DNA from: Microbacterium hydrocarbonoxydans
GTDB lineage: Bacteria; Actinomycetota; Actinomycetes; Actinomycetales; Microbacteriaceae
Reading direction: 5' to 3'
Length of the DNA stretch: 64,000 bases
Assembly (NCBI RefSeq): GCF_900105205.1
Contig: NZ_FNSQ01000005.1
Location: 2,728,001 to 2,792,000 of the forward strand
Each line of letters opens with the position of its first letter. Positions within the stretch are counted from its first letter, which is position 1. A program made the translations under genes and the position numbers. Below, piece after piece: positions 34,115-43,210 of this stretch. Under the pieces are notes generated by a model that had not been told where the DNA came from, did not search any database, and saw nothing but the letters and a program-made list of their open reading frames with translations.

Positions 34115-35872
34115 CCGTCCCTGGTTCCGTCTGTCCTGGCCATTCGCCGTCGCCGCCGCGGGAATCGGGGTCGGTGCCGTCCTGAGCGCCGCCCTCCCCG
34201 GATACTTCGTCTTCCTCGCGATCAGCGCGGTCATCGCCTCGATCGCGATCCTGGGGCTGGGCATCGTCACCGGCTCCGCCGGGATGATCGCCCTGTGCCA
34301 ACTCACCTTCGCTGCCGTCGGCGCGTGGATCGTGTCGCTGCTCAACGTGATGCAGGCACCAGGAGGGTTCGTCGTGTGGCTGATCCTCGGGGCATCGCGG
34401 CAGGGTTCGTCGGCATCCTCGTCGGGCTTCCCGCCCTGCGCCTGCGCGGCGTCAACCTCGCCGTCGTCACGCTGGGTTTCGCCGCGGCGGCCGATGTGAC
34501 GCTCGTCCAGATCCAGTTCCCCGGATCGTCGGACGGGACCGCCGTCGAGCGCCCTGGACTCTTCTCCAACGACCGTGAGTTCTTCTTCCTCTCGATCGTC
34601 GTGCTCGCCGCGTGCGGTCTGTGCGTCTTCTTCCTGCAGCGCGGGCGAGTCGGGTCGAGCTGGAAGGCCGTCGCCTTCTCCGAGCGCGGAACCGCAGCGG
34701 CAGGGCAGAGCGTCCAGACGGCGAAGCTGACGGCCTTCGCGGTCTCCGCCGCCCTCGGCGGCATCGCCGGTGGACTGCTCGCCGGCCAGGTGCAGCTGCC
34801 GTTCGCGTCGAGCTTCACGCCGCTGCAGTCCCTCGCGCTGTACGTGCTGGCTATCATGTCGGGCGCGCACCTCATCGACATGGCGATCCTCGGCGGCATC
34901 CTCTGGGTGCTGGTTCCGGAGCTGCTGAAGCGCTGGGGTGTGCCGCAGGATTGGGCGTTCGTGGTGTTCGGAGTGCTCGGGGTGCAGGCGCTGACCAGTG
35001 GGACGAACCTCGGCCAGAGCATCCGCAACCTGATCTGGAAGCGCGCCGACCGCAGGACCGCGACGGCGAAGCTCTCGGCGCTCCCCCCGGATGCCGATGC
35101 ACAGGCCGCAGCCATCACGACGACGACCACCGCGACCGTCGACGAACGCGCTCTCGACGGCGCCCCCGTGCTCACGGTGGAAGGGCTGACCGTGCAGTTC
35201 GGTGCCCTGAAGGCTCTCGACGACGTGTCGTTCCAGGTGCCGGCCGCGTCGATCATGGGCCTGATCGGCCCCAACGGTGCCGGCAAGTCGACGTTCGTCG
35301 ATGCGATCAGCGGTTTCCTCCCGAAGCACGGCGGTCGTGTGCTGCTGGGAGATCGTGACCTCGGCGGCCTGTCGCCGACGCGTCGGGCGCGGCTCGGACT
35401 GCGCCGGACGTTCCAGCAGGACAGGGTCCCCCCGGCTCTCACGGTCGGCGCGTACGTGCGCTTCGTCGCGAGAAGACGGCTGGCCACCGCCGACATCGAC
35501 GAGGTGCTGGACTTCTTCGGATGCCCTCCCGCGCGGTCGCGTCTGTCGAGCGTGGATGTCGGCACCCGCAGGCTGGTCGAAGTGGCGGCGAACGTGATCG
35601 CTCGGCCTCGACTGCTGATCCTCGATGAGCCCGCCGCCGGGCTCTCGCACGACGAGCATCTGGCCCTCGCGGCCCGGCTGCGTGAACTGCCCGAGCGGTA
35701 TGGCATCGCCCTCATCATCATCGAGCACGATCTCGACCTGGTGCGCTCGGTCTGCCCCACGCTCACCGTGCTCGATTTCGGTCGTGTGCTGGCGTCGGGC
35801 CCGCAGGCGGAGGTGCTCGCCGATCCGGATGTGGTGAAGGCATACATGGGAGAGACGGAGCTGCTGAAGTGA
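34101..35872 (+). pseudogene. livM-livG fusion gene with a one-base frameshift
   Basis: A LivM permease domain and a LivG ATPase domain are encoded as one reading unit of about 590 codons, but the frame breaks at the GGGG run 34389-34392: before it reads GGFVVWLILG, after it (in the -1 frame) GFVGILVGLPALRLRGVNLAV. One extra G would restore the fusion. As written, translation from ATG 34101 (RBS AAGGAGGT) stops at 34499 after 132 codons. The ATPase half keeps Walker A GPNGAGKST, Walker B LLILDEPAAGL, and IIEHD. Either a real mutation in a homopolymer or a sequencing error. Confidence 0.85.
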
Positions 35873-36561
35873 GCGAACTCGTACTGGACGGCGTAACCGT
35901 CAGCCGCGGTGCCGGACCGGTGATCTCGGATGTGTCGCTGACCGTCACCGGAGGTGAGGTGCTTGCCCTGGTCGGCCCGAACGGCGCGGGGAAGACGAGC
36001 CTGATCGAGTCGGTGTCGGGGGTGACGCCGCACTCTGCGGGATCGCTGCTGCTCGACGGCGAGCCGATCGACAAGCTGTCGCGGGTGTCGCGGGCGCGGA
36101 GGGGAATCGTGCACATCGAGCAGGGTCGGGCGGTGTTCCCCTCCCTCACGGTGCGGGAGAACATCTCGCTGACGGCTCGCACTCCCGCTGATCTCGACGC
36201 CGCGGTCGGGCAGTTCCCCGAACTGGAGAAGCGGATGGACTCGCCGACCGCGCTGCTGTCGGGCGGTGAGCAGCAGATGGTCGTGCTGGCACGGGCGTTC
36301 GCTGCGAAGCCCCGCATCCTGCTCATCGACGAGATGTCCCTCGGACTCGCGCCGGTCGTCTTCATGCGGCTGATGCCGATCGTGAAGTCGATCGCGGAGT
36401 CGGGAGTGGGTGTGCTGCTCGTCGAGCAGTTCACGCAGCTGGCCCTGAGTCTCGCGCGGAATGCCGTGGTGGTGGCGGGCGGGCAGGTGTCGTTCCACGG
36501 CACGGCGGAGGCGCTGAAGGCGGATCCGCAGCTGCTGCACCGCGCGTACCTCGGGGGCTGA
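35869..36561 (+). CDS. livF: Branched-chain-type ABC ATPase LivF
   Basis: 230 residues. Walker A GPNGAGKTS, signature LLSGGEQQM, Walker B ILLIDEMSLGLAP and the H-loop position (LLVEQF, the usual VEQ of LivF) are present. GTG at 35869 overlaps the livG stop by four bases, so it is coupled to the upstream ATPase domain. It completes a two-ATPase, two-permease Liv importer. Confidence 0.93.
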   Translation: MSELVLDGVTVSRGAGPVISDVSLTVTGGEVLALVGPNGAGKTSLIESVSGVTPHSAGSLLLDGEPIDKLSRVSRARRGIVHIEQGRAVFPSLTVRENISLTARTPADLDAAVGQFPELEKRMDSPTALLSGGEQQMVVLARAFAAKPRILLIDEMSLGLAPVVFMRLMPIVKSIAESGVGVLLVEQFTQLALSLARNAVVVAGGQVSFHGTAEALKADPQLLHRAYLGG

Positions 36562-36581
36562 ACGGTGAGCGTCCGTTGTCT

Positions 36582-36653
36582 CGGCGGTGCGGGGCGGTCC
36601 AGGAGCGCGGACCGGTCCGGCGGTGCGGGGCGGTCCAGGAGCGCGGACCGGTC
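36582..36653. repeat. 36-bp direct tandem duplication
   Basis: A 36-bp GC-rich segment starting CGGCGGTGCGGGGCGGTCC is repeated exactly (36582-36617 and 36618-36653), and CAGGAGCGC is repeated once more at 36654. It fills the gap between livF and the HAD gene and ends 25 bp before the HAD ATG. Confidence 0.85.
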
Positions 36654-36678
36654 CAGGAGCGCGCAGTAGCCTGAGGGG

Positions 36679-37329
36679 ATGACCGAGACCATCTCCGCCC
36701 GCGCCGTCCTGCTCGATATGGACGGTACCCTCGTCGATTCGACCGCCGTCGTGGAGCGGTTGTGGTTGGCGTGGGCCGAGCCGCACGGGATCGCGCCGGA
36801 GACGGTGTTGAGCGTGGTTCACGGTCGCCAGGGACATCAGAGCATGGCGATCATGCTCCCCGACCGCGATCATCGGATCAACCTCGAGGAGAACGCGGTC
36901 ATGCTGGCGAACGAGAGCAAGGATGTCGACGGTGTCGTCGCCATCGCCGGCGCCGACGCGCTCCTGGCTGCGCTGCTTCCTTTCCCGCATGCGATCGTGA
37001 CGTCCGCGGATGTGACCTTGATGAATGCCCGCATGGGGCAGGCGGGTCTGACCGTGCCGTCGCTGACGGTCACCGCTGAGAGTGTCTCGGCATCGAAGCC
37101 CGATCCCGAAGGCTTCCTCCTCGGCGCGGAGCTGCTGGGTGTCGACCCCGCCGATTGCGTCGTGTTCGAAGATTCCGGCGCGGGAATCCAGGCCGCCCAC
37201 GCTGCGGGCATGCGCGTCATCGGAGTGGGGTCGCACGCCACCTCGCACCAGCCGACATTCCATGTGGATGACCTCACTCAGATCGCCGTCGTGCCGACAG
37301 CGGATGGGTTCGAGCTCACGATTCGGTGA
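36679..37329 (+). CDS. HAD-superfamily sugar phosphatase
   Basis: 216 residues of the beta-phosphoglucomutase-like HAD subfamily IA. Motif I LLDMDGTLVDST (nucleophile Asp), motif II IVTSAD (T/S), motif III SKPDPEGF (Lys) and motif IV VFEDSGAGIQAAHAAGM (Asp) are all present. The AEPHGIAPETVLSVVHGR cap matches sugar-phosphate phosphatases such as YfbT. Substrate not predictable. Start ATG at 36679. Confidence 0.9.
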   Translation: MTETISARAVLLDMDGTLVDSTAVVERLWLAWAEPHGIAPETVLSVVHGRQGHQSMAIMLPDRDHRINLEENAVMLANESKDVDGVVAIAGADALLAALLPFPHAIVTSADVTLMNARMGQAGLTVPSLTVTAESVSASKPDPEGFLLGAELLGVDPADCVVFEDSGAGIQAAHAAGMRVIGVGSHATSHQPTFHVDDLTQIAVVPTADGFELTIR

Positions 37330-37456
37330 GGCCGCGGGAGCGATTGCTTTCGGATCGTCGGTAGCGCGGGTTCGGCGGTGCCGTGTGGTGGGGTGCTGCC
37401 CGGCGGGCTCGCTGAGTCGGCTTGTGCGCTGCCAGGTGGGTCGCTGCACGGCAGGT

Positions 37457-39211
37457 TCACCCGGTGCGACGGAGCGCCACGGCCGGTGGGCTACTGACCG
37501 GTGGGGTGTTGTGTTGTCGGGTGTTGCCCGGTGGGGTGCTGCCCGGTTCGACGAGGCCGTGTTGTCGGGTGTTGCCCGGGGGGCTCGTCGAGTCGGCTGG
37601 TGTGCTGTGTCGTGGGGTGCGCCAGTGGTGGGCGGGGTCCCACCATCCTGGTCCTCTGACTTGGGGGAGGCCGTTGTTCATGCGGATCTCCCAGAGGGAG
37701 GTGCCCAGGGAGCGGTGGTGCCACCAGCACAACGGGACACCGTTGTCGGTGTGGGTGGGGCCACCGTGGGCGTGTTCGGTGACGTGGTGGATCTCACACC
37801 ACGAGGCGGGGACGTGACAGCCGGGGATGAGGCATTCCTTGTCGCGGGCGATGATCGCGCGGCGTTGGTGGACGGTGAAGACCCGGTCGGTGCTGGTGAT
37901 CCCGATGATGCGGCCCTCATCGAACAGGACCCGCTGGATCGCCCCCGAACATGCGGCTTGTGCGGCGACGGAGACGGGCAGGTGCGCGCCCGTGCGGGCG
38001 ATCGTCGCCCACCCGGTCCCGGTGGCAAGATCGGTCGCGTCGACGGTGACGACCACGGTCGGTGCCGCCCCTCCCAGGGTCGGCATGTCCGTGTGGCGGG
38101 CGGCGATCGCGAGCGCAGCGGCGAGAGCGTCATGGCGTTTCTGTTCCGTCGTGCGGTCATCGAACACGTTCCGCGGATCCGAATTGAACGGATCCTCTTC
38201 GGGATCGGGCGTGCTCACGTCATCCGTGCTGCCATCGCTGGCAGAGCCATCAGAATCAGAATCCGCAGGCTTGAAGTGTGCGCCGGTGTCGCCGGTGTCG
38301 CCGGCCGTCTCAGGGTCGCTGGTGTCACCGGTGTCACCGGTGTTGGTGGCAGTGCTGGTGTCGCTGGGGGTGAAGAACACCCCGGGCATCGGAGCCCCGG
38401 GGCCTTTGGGGTTCAGGATCGCGTCCATGATCACCAGCAACTGGGCGGCGACCTCCGGGGTGAGATACCCGCGGATCGCGTGCAACCCGTTCTTCAACCG
38501 GCCGATCGTCACACCCCGGCGACGCCGCGCATCCTCATCCTTAGGCTCTTCCCCATCCGGATCGAAGATCGACGCAAGACCCTCCCCCAGACTCGACAGA
38601 TCATCCGTCGTCGGCGCAGGACCATCGTCATCGACGCCCTCCTCCGCATCCGCAGCCTCGTCAGCGTCATCCACGTCACTCGCGTCGGGGTCGTCACCGT
38701 CGGGGTCATCGACCGGGGCGAGACCGTGCCCGCGGGCAGCACCGGCCAGGGCGAGGTCCGCGGCGAGACGCTGATCGGTGGTCAACCGGTCCCAGACCTT
38801 CTCGATCGGACCCGTCGCCGCCAGAAACCCCGCCACCCCCACCACCCCGTCCAACAGGGCCTCCCGCATATGCGGCCACCGGGCCGGGAGCCGCTCCCCC
38901 GACACCAGGCTCGACTCCCGCCGCACCCGCGTCACCGTCGTCCCCACCCGGGTCGCGGAGCGCACCTCGACCCGCACCGTCCGCTGCAGCAACTCGGTCG
39001 CGTTCCGACAGCCCACCGCATGCGGGAACCCCACCGCATCCGCCGTCGCGAGCGTCTCCACCACCACCGCTTCCGCCCGCCGAAACGCCGCCCCCGCCCG
39101 CTGCAGCACCTCGACCCGCTCCGCGTCTGACAACCCCGCCAACACGTCATCACACAACACCCCGGACAGGTCACTGATGACCTGATCCAAACGCTGCACG
39201 GTGCTGTTCAT
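37457..39211 (-). CDS. DUF222 / HNH endonuclease-domain protein (13E12 type)
   Basis: 584 residues. DUF222 covers residues ~20-470, interrupted by two low-complexity acidic inserts (DDPDGDDPDASDVDDADEA and a Thr/Gly/Asp stretch). The HNH motif near residue 480-520 reads CLIPGC, SWCEIHHV, NGVPLCWWHH. The C-terminal 60 residues are a repeat (PPGNTRQH units) and continue as a decayed repeat downstream of the stop. 13E12-type proteins are abundant in actinobacteria; their role is unsettled. Start ATG 39211 with tandem repeats upstream. Confidence 0.88.
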   Translation of the reverse strand: MNSTVQRLDQVISDLSGVLCDDVLAGLSDAERVEVLQRAGAAFRRAEAVVVETLATADAVGFPHAVGCRNATELLQRTVRVEVRSATRVGTTVTRVRRESSLVSGERLPARWPHMREALLDGVVGVAGFLAATGPIEKVWDRLTTDQRLAADLALAGAARGHGLAPVDDPDGDDPDASDVDDADEAADAEEGVDDDGPAPTTDDLSSLGEGLASIFDPDGEEPKDEDARRRRGVTIGRLKNGLHAIRGYLTPEVAAQLLVIMDAILNPKGPGAPMPGVFFTPSDTSTATNTGDTGDTSDPETAGDTGDTGAHFKPADSDSDGSASDGSTDDVSTPDPEEDPFNSDPRNVFDDRTTEQKRHDALAAALAIAARHTDMPTLGGAAPTVVVTVDATDLATGTGWATIARTGAHLPVSVAAQAACSGAIQRVLFDEGRIIGITSTDRVFTVHQRRAIIARDKECLIPGCHVPASWCEIHHVTEHAHGGPTHTDNGVPLCWWHHRSLGTSLWEIRMNNGLPQVRGPGWWDPAHHWRTPRHSTPADSTSPPGNTRQHGLVEPGSTPPGNTRQHNTPPVSSPPAVALRRTG

Positions 39212-39753
39212 ACCCGCCAGTCAACCCCACCCCACCGACATTCGCCCCCCGAAACCACCCCCCAGAACCCCAGATCAGACCCCGTATTCCGATCTCCCGG
39301 CATAGCGCGCGAAAGAGCGGGAAAGACGGGCAGACGGACCGAAGAGGGAGCAAGAAGGGGACGGGCAGAAGGACCGAAGAGGGAGCAAGAAGAGGACGGG
39401 CAGAAGGACCGAAGAGGGAGCAAGAAGAGGACGGGCAGAAGGACCGAAGAGGGAGCAAGAAGAGGACGGGCAGACGGACCGAAAGGAGGATGAAGAGGAC
39501 AGGCAGAAGGACCCGAGAGGACGAAAGAAGAGAACGGGCAGAAGGGCCGAGGAGGAAAGGACGGCCGGCACCTTCGTCGACATGGAAGGAGAGGACCGGC
39601 AGAAGGACTCAAGAAGAAAGGAACAAGAGGGCGAAAGAGGAGAGGGCGAAAGACCGAGAGACGACAGCCGAGGGTCACCCCTGGGTCCGACTCGAGCACC
39701 CGCGGATCCCTTCCGCGCATCCCCTCCCGATGCTCCCGCTCCCCACCGCCTCG
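39212..39753. repeat. 542-bp gap with 35-bp polypurine minisatellite
   Basis: The plus strand is almost pure purine with a 35-bp period: GACGGGCAGAAGGACCGAAG begins units at 39325 (with C for A at one position), 39360, 39395, 39430 and 39465; degenerate 33-35 bp copies continue to about 39665. The rest of the gap (39212-39324, 39666-39753) has no recognised feature. All three minus-strand frames stay open because of the composition, not coding. Confidence 0.85.
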
Positions 39754-40569
39754 CTACATCCCCGCGTGATCGAACGCGATGGTCGGCACATCCACGACGT
39801 GCGAGCCTCCGTCGGCGACGATCACCGCACCTGTGACGTACGACGACTCCCCCGAACCGAGGAACCGGACGACCGAGGCGATCTCGGCGGGCCTCGCCGG
39901 CCTCCGCAGCGGTACGTCGGCGGTCACGGTGGCGTAGGCCTCCTCCCGCGATTCGAGGCCCGCGTGGGTGGCGAACTCGTCCATCTCGTCGTCGGCCATC
40001 GGCGTCTGCACCCAGCCGGGGCAGATCGCGTTGACGCGCACTCCCTGGCGTCCGTAGTCACGGGCGAGCGTGCGGGTCAGCCCGATCAGCGCGTGCTTGC
40101 CCACGGTATAGCCGGCCACCGACGGCCCCGCGAAGAGTCCGGCGAGCGATGACACGATCACGACCTGCCCCTTCGACTCGATGAGCGCGGGGAGCGCCTC
40201 CCTCGCCATCACGAACGCTGTGGTGAGGTTGGCGCGGATCGCCGCCTCCCAGCTCTCGTCGTCGGTCTCCGCGACCGGCGAGAATCCGTGGCCCCCCGCA
40301 TTCGCCACCAGCACGTCGAGACGTCCGAAGGTGGCGAGCACCTCGGCGACCGCCGCCTTCGCAGATTCCGTGTCGGCGGCGTCGGCGATGATCGGATGCG
40401 CTCCGACGGCCGCCTCGACCGCCCGCAGCGGCTCTGCTCGTCGCCCGACGACGACCACGTGCGCGCCCTCGGCGGCGTATCGCTCGGCGATCGCTGCTCC
40501 GATTCCGGTGCCGCCGCCGGTGATGACGACGACGCGACCCGTGACGGTCGATCCCACTGAGGTTCCCAT
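39754..40569 (-). CDS. SDR-family oxidoreductase with microsatellite leader
   Basis: Classical short-chain dehydrogenase, 271 residues. Nucleotide motif VVITGGGTGIGAAIAERYA, NAGG in VLVANAGGHG, catalytic Ser in VIVSSLAG, YTVGK for the Tyr/Lys pair and NAICPGWVQTPM. ATG 40569 is preceded by AGGAG, itself directly abutting an octanucleotide repeat. The next SDR gene lies upstream on the same strand. Substrate unknown. Confidence 0.92.
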   Translation of the reverse strand: MGTSVGSTVTGRVVVITGGGTGIGAAIAERYAAEGAHVVVVGRRAEPLRAVEAAVGAHPIIADAADTESAKAAVAEVLATFGRLDVLVANAGGHGFSPVAETDDESWEAAIRANLTTAFVMAREALPALIESKGQVVIVSSLAGLFAGPSVAGYTVGKHALIGLTRTLARDYGRQGVRVNAICPGWVQTPMADDEMDEFATHAGLESREEAYATVTADVPLRRPARPAEIASVVRFLGSGESSYVTGAVIVADGGSHVVDVPTIAFDHAGM

Positions 40570-40580
40570 GCCTGCTCCTG

Positions 40581-40667
40581 TTCGTGACTTCGTGACTTCG
40601 TGACTTCGTGACTTCGTGACTTCGTGACTTCGTGACTTCGTGACTTCGTGACTTCGTGACTTCGTGA
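40581..40667. repeat. Octanucleotide microsatellite (TTCGTGAC)10
   Basis: TTCGTGAC is repeated ten times perfectly at 40581-40660 and continues as TTCGTGA to 40667, then GATGT-type slippage (TGTGATGTGATGA). It begins 11 bp upstream of the SDR start codon, next to its ribosome binding site, in the 150-bp gap between two SDR genes. Perfect copies suggest recent or ongoing slippage. Confidence 0.95.
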
Positions 40668-40719
40668 TGTGATGTGATGACGCTGTTGGATGCCGCTGCC
40701 CGCATGCGGGACCGCCCGG

Positions 40720-41466
40720 TCAGGCCGGGAACCCCGATCGTGCCGAGTAGCCGAAATCGCTGAGGACGGTCGTCCCGTTGATCGCCCTGCTGCGCGGGGA
40801 GACGAGGTAGACCGCATGCGAAGCGATGTCCTGCGCCGTCTGCACCGGGAAGGCGGGGTCCGCGAACGCCTCTGCCCCGAGGTCGCCGCGGCTCATCGGG
40901 GTGTCCACGATCGACGGCGCGACTGAGTTGACCCGCACGCCGGTTCCGGCCAGGTCGACGGACAGCGCGCGGCCGAACTGCACGAGCGCAGCCTTCGACG
41001 CGCAGTACGGCACCATCCCGGCCGAGGCGACGAACGCCGAATCGCTCGCGATCAGGACGACGGATGCCGCTGCGGCCGCTCGCAGGGCGGGCAGCGCATG
41101 CGAGACGACGAGGAACGTGCCGGTGACGTTGACCGCGAAGACCGCGTTCCATTCGTTGACCGAGATCTCGTCGATCCCCGCCCCGACCGGCCCTGACACG
41201 CCGGCGCAGCACACGACGGCGTCCAGCCCGCCGAGCGCCCGGATCGCCGCGTCGACGGCGCCGGCCACCTCGATCTCATCGGTCACGTCCGCGACCAGCA
41301 CCACCGGATCCACGCAGCCCTCGGCGGTCTCGGCGAGTGCAGGCCCGTCCCGATCGAGCAGCGCCACCCGCACGCCCTCCGCGGCGAGCGCCCACGCGGT
41401 CGCCCGCCCTATCCCGCCGGCCGCGCCCGTGATCAGCGCCGTCGTGCCGTTCAGCTGCAGGTCCAT
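40720..41466 (-). CDS. SDR-family oxidoreductase
   Basis: 248 residues, classical SDR: ALITGAAGGIGRATAWALA cofactor motif, VVCCAGVSG (a replacement of the usual NNAG), VLIASDSA catalytic Ser, YCASK catalytic Tyr-Lys, NSVAPSIVDTPM. ATG 41466 is chosen because MDLQLNGTTALITG matches the usual SDR N-terminus; the track upstream is low-complexity. It is divergent from the APC permease and tandem with a second SDR, and could act on an alcohol or aldehyde of the same pathway. Confidence 0.92.
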   Translation of the reverse strand: MDLQLNGTTALITGAAGGIGRATAWALAAEGVRVALLDRDGPALAETAEGCVDPVVLVADVTDEIEVAGAVDAAIRALGGLDAVVCCAGVSGPVGAGIDEISVNEWNAVFAVNVTGTFLVVSHALPALRAAAAASVVLIASDSAFVASAGMVPYCASKAALVQFGRALSVDLAGTGVRVNSVAPSIVDTPMSRGDLGAEAFADPAFPVQTAQDIASHAVYLVSPRSRAINGTTVLSDFGYSARSGFPA

Positions 41467-41661
41467 GGTCTTCGTGCGACTCCGCCCGCGACGCCGCGCC
41501 GCGCGCCCGGTGGCGCACTGTGAGGACGGCGGTGTCGTCCTCGTCATCCTGCTCCCCCACCTCTCCGCCGAGAACGGGGCCAGGCGTGCTGTGCACGCTG
41601 GCACCATCGTCCTTCGCTCAGGGTCAAGCAGCGCACCGGTGACGCGAGCAGACTCGCTGTA

Positions 41662-41683
41662 TCGACGAACCCCTCGTCGTCGA
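41662..41683. promoter_or_regulatory. Inverted repeat in divergent SDR/APC gap
   Basis: TCGACGA and TCGTCGA are perfect inverted arms eight bases apart, 40 bp before the permease start, in the 257-bp gap between divergent genes. It is the clearest operator candidate there; the regulator is unknown. Nothing else is recognised in this gap. Confidence 0.4.
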
Positions 41684-41723
41684 TGCCGTGCTGACACGGC
41701 CGTCACCGAGCAAAGGAGCCGAC

Positions 41724-43181
41724 GTGGCAGACCCGACATCTGCGTCCACGACGCAGCAGGACCACACTTCTCTTCGCCCGGGCGCTCTGGGCGTCGCCGG
41801 GATCGTCTTCCTCGTGCTCGCCGCCGTCGCGCCGCTGACCGGCATCGTCGTCGTCGCCTCGCTCGCGATCGCCCTCGGCAACGGCGGCGGCACCCCGATG
41901 GCGTTCTTCCTGGTCGCCGCGATCCTGCTGCTCTTCGCCGTCGGCTACGCGCAGATGTCGAAGCAGCTGGTGAATGCGGGCGGCTTCTACGCGTTCGTGG
42001 TGAAGGGCCTGGGCCGCACGGGTGGGTTGATCGCAGGACTCATCGCGACCCTCGGCTACAACTTCTTCGTGGTCGGCACGATCGGCACCAGCGGCTTCTT
42101 CATGCAGAACATCATCCGCGACCTGACCGGGCTCGACGTGCACTGGCTGATCTGGGGCCTGCTGTCGATCGTCGTGTGCTTCGTCCTCGCGCGGGTCGGG
42201 GTCGACTTCAGCTCCAAGATCCTCGGCGTCTGCCTCGTGCTCGAGGTCCTGATGCTCGTGGTCTTCGACGTCTCCGTGCTCGTGCAGACCGGCTACGACC
42301 TGGGCGCGTTCAGCCCCGAGGCCGTCTTCTCGGGCTCGCTGCCCATCGGTCTGCTGCTGGCAGCGACGGGCTTCCTGGGCTTCGAGGCCACGGCACTGTT
42401 CAGCGAGGAGGCGAAGGAGCCGCTGCGCACGATCCCGCGCGCGACGTACACCTCGATCATCGCGATCGGCGTGATCCTCGGCGTGACCACCTGGGCGGTC
42501 GTCAGCGCGACCGGTGTCGCGCAGGCACAGGCCACCGCACTCGAGCACCTGCCGACCGGCGACCTGATCTTCTCCCTGTCGCAGCAGTACCTCGGCGGGC
42601 CGCTCACCACGGTGATGATGATCCTGCTGCTGGTCAGCCTGTTCGCCGCCATGCTCGCCTTCCACAACTCGGCGACCCGGTACCTCTACTCCCTCGGCCG
42701 TTCGCGCATCCTCCCGCAGGCCCTGGCCCGCACCCGACGCAACGGCGCACCGCAGCTCGCGGGCATCGTGCAGGCCTCGTTCGCGGCCGTCGTCGCGATC
42801 ATCTTCGCAATCGCAGGAGCGGACCCCATCCTCACCCTCGTCCCCGCCATGCTGGGCTTCGGCACCCTCAGTGTGCTGATCCTGCAGGGACTGGCGGCGA
42901 TCTCGATCGTGGTGCATTTCCGCCGGAACCGCGACCCCCGCTGGTGGAGCACGTTCATCGCCCCCGGCATCGGATTCCTCGGCATCGCCGCGATCTCGGT
43001 GCTGGCGATCGTCAACTTCAACATCGTGGCCGGCTCCGAGGAGCTCGCCATCCGCCTCATGCCGCTGCTGCTCGTGGTCGCCCTCATCGGCGGCATCGTC
43101 TACGGCGAATACCTCAAGAGGTCCCGACCCGCCGTGTACGAGGGCCTCGCCTCCGACCTCGAGCGCTTCAGCAGCCGCTGA
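41724..43181 (+). CDS. APC-family amino acid or amine permease
   Basis: Amino acid-polyamine-organocation superfamily permease, 485 residues and twelve predicted membrane segments. LAAVAPLTGIVVVASLAIA is helix 1 of the family and VNAGGFYAFVVKGLGR the helix 2-3 signature; TGFLGFEATALFSEEAKEPLRTIPRA resembles the helix 6-7 loop. GTG at 41724 follows AAAGGAG. First gene of a three-gene operon with moaF and an amidohydrolase, so an amine or amide is the probable substrate. Confidence 0.92.
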   Translation: MADPTSASTTQQDHTSLRPGALGVAGIVFLVLAAVAPLTGIVVVASLAIALGNGGGTPMAFFLVAAILLLFAVGYAQMSKQLVNAGGFYAFVVKGLGRTGGLIAGLIATLGYNFFVVGTIGTSGFFMQNIIRDLTGLDVHWLIWGLLSIVVCFVLARVGVDFSSKILGVCLVLEVLMLVVFDVSVLVQTGYDLGAFSPEAVFSGSLPIGLLLAATGFLGFEATALFSEEAKEPLRTIPRATYTSIIAIGVILGVTTWAVVSATGVAQAQATALEHLPTGDLIFSLSQQYLGGPLTTVMMILLLVSLFAAMLAFHNSATRYLYSLGRSRILPQALARTRRNGAPQLAGIVQASFAAVVAIIFAIAGADPILTLVPAMLGFGTLSVLILQGLAAISIVVHFRRNRDPRWWSTFIAPGIGFLGIAAISVLAIVNFNIVAGSEELAIRLMPLLLVVALIGGIVYGEYLKRSRPAVYEGLASDLERFSSR

Positions 43182-43210
43182 CGCTCGCCCACCCACACTC
43201 AAGGAGAGAC

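Noticed and set aside
34101..34499. Short stand-alone LivM-like protein of 132 residues
   Set aside because: Its last 36 residues (Ser/Arg rich) are out-of-frame reading of conserved LivM sequence; it is the truncated product of the frameshifted gene.
33233..35728. 831-codon minus-strand frame over livH-livG
   Set aside because: Overlaps conserved Liv genes in antisense, charged low-complexity composition, no recognisable domain.
34342..37449. Very long antisense reading frame (about 1035 codons) on the minus strand
   Set aside because: It lies opposite the liv genes and HAD gene, is composed of Arg/Ser/Pro-rich low-complexity protein and has no family features; a by-product of high GC.
37457..39211. 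Phage or mobile-intron origin of the DUF222-HNH gene
   Set aside because: No integrase, att-like repeats, intron structure or interrupted gene nearby; 13E12-type genes are ordinary chromosomal genes in actinobacteria.
39325..39500. CRISPR-like repeats in the polypurine region
   Set aside because: Units are contiguous 35-bp tandem copies without spacers.
39208..39720. 170-codon frame across the 35-bp minisatellite (Leu/Phe/Pro/Ser rich)
   Set aside because: All three frames stay open because the repeat strand is polypyrimidine; a period of 35 bp does not preserve frame and there is no start context.
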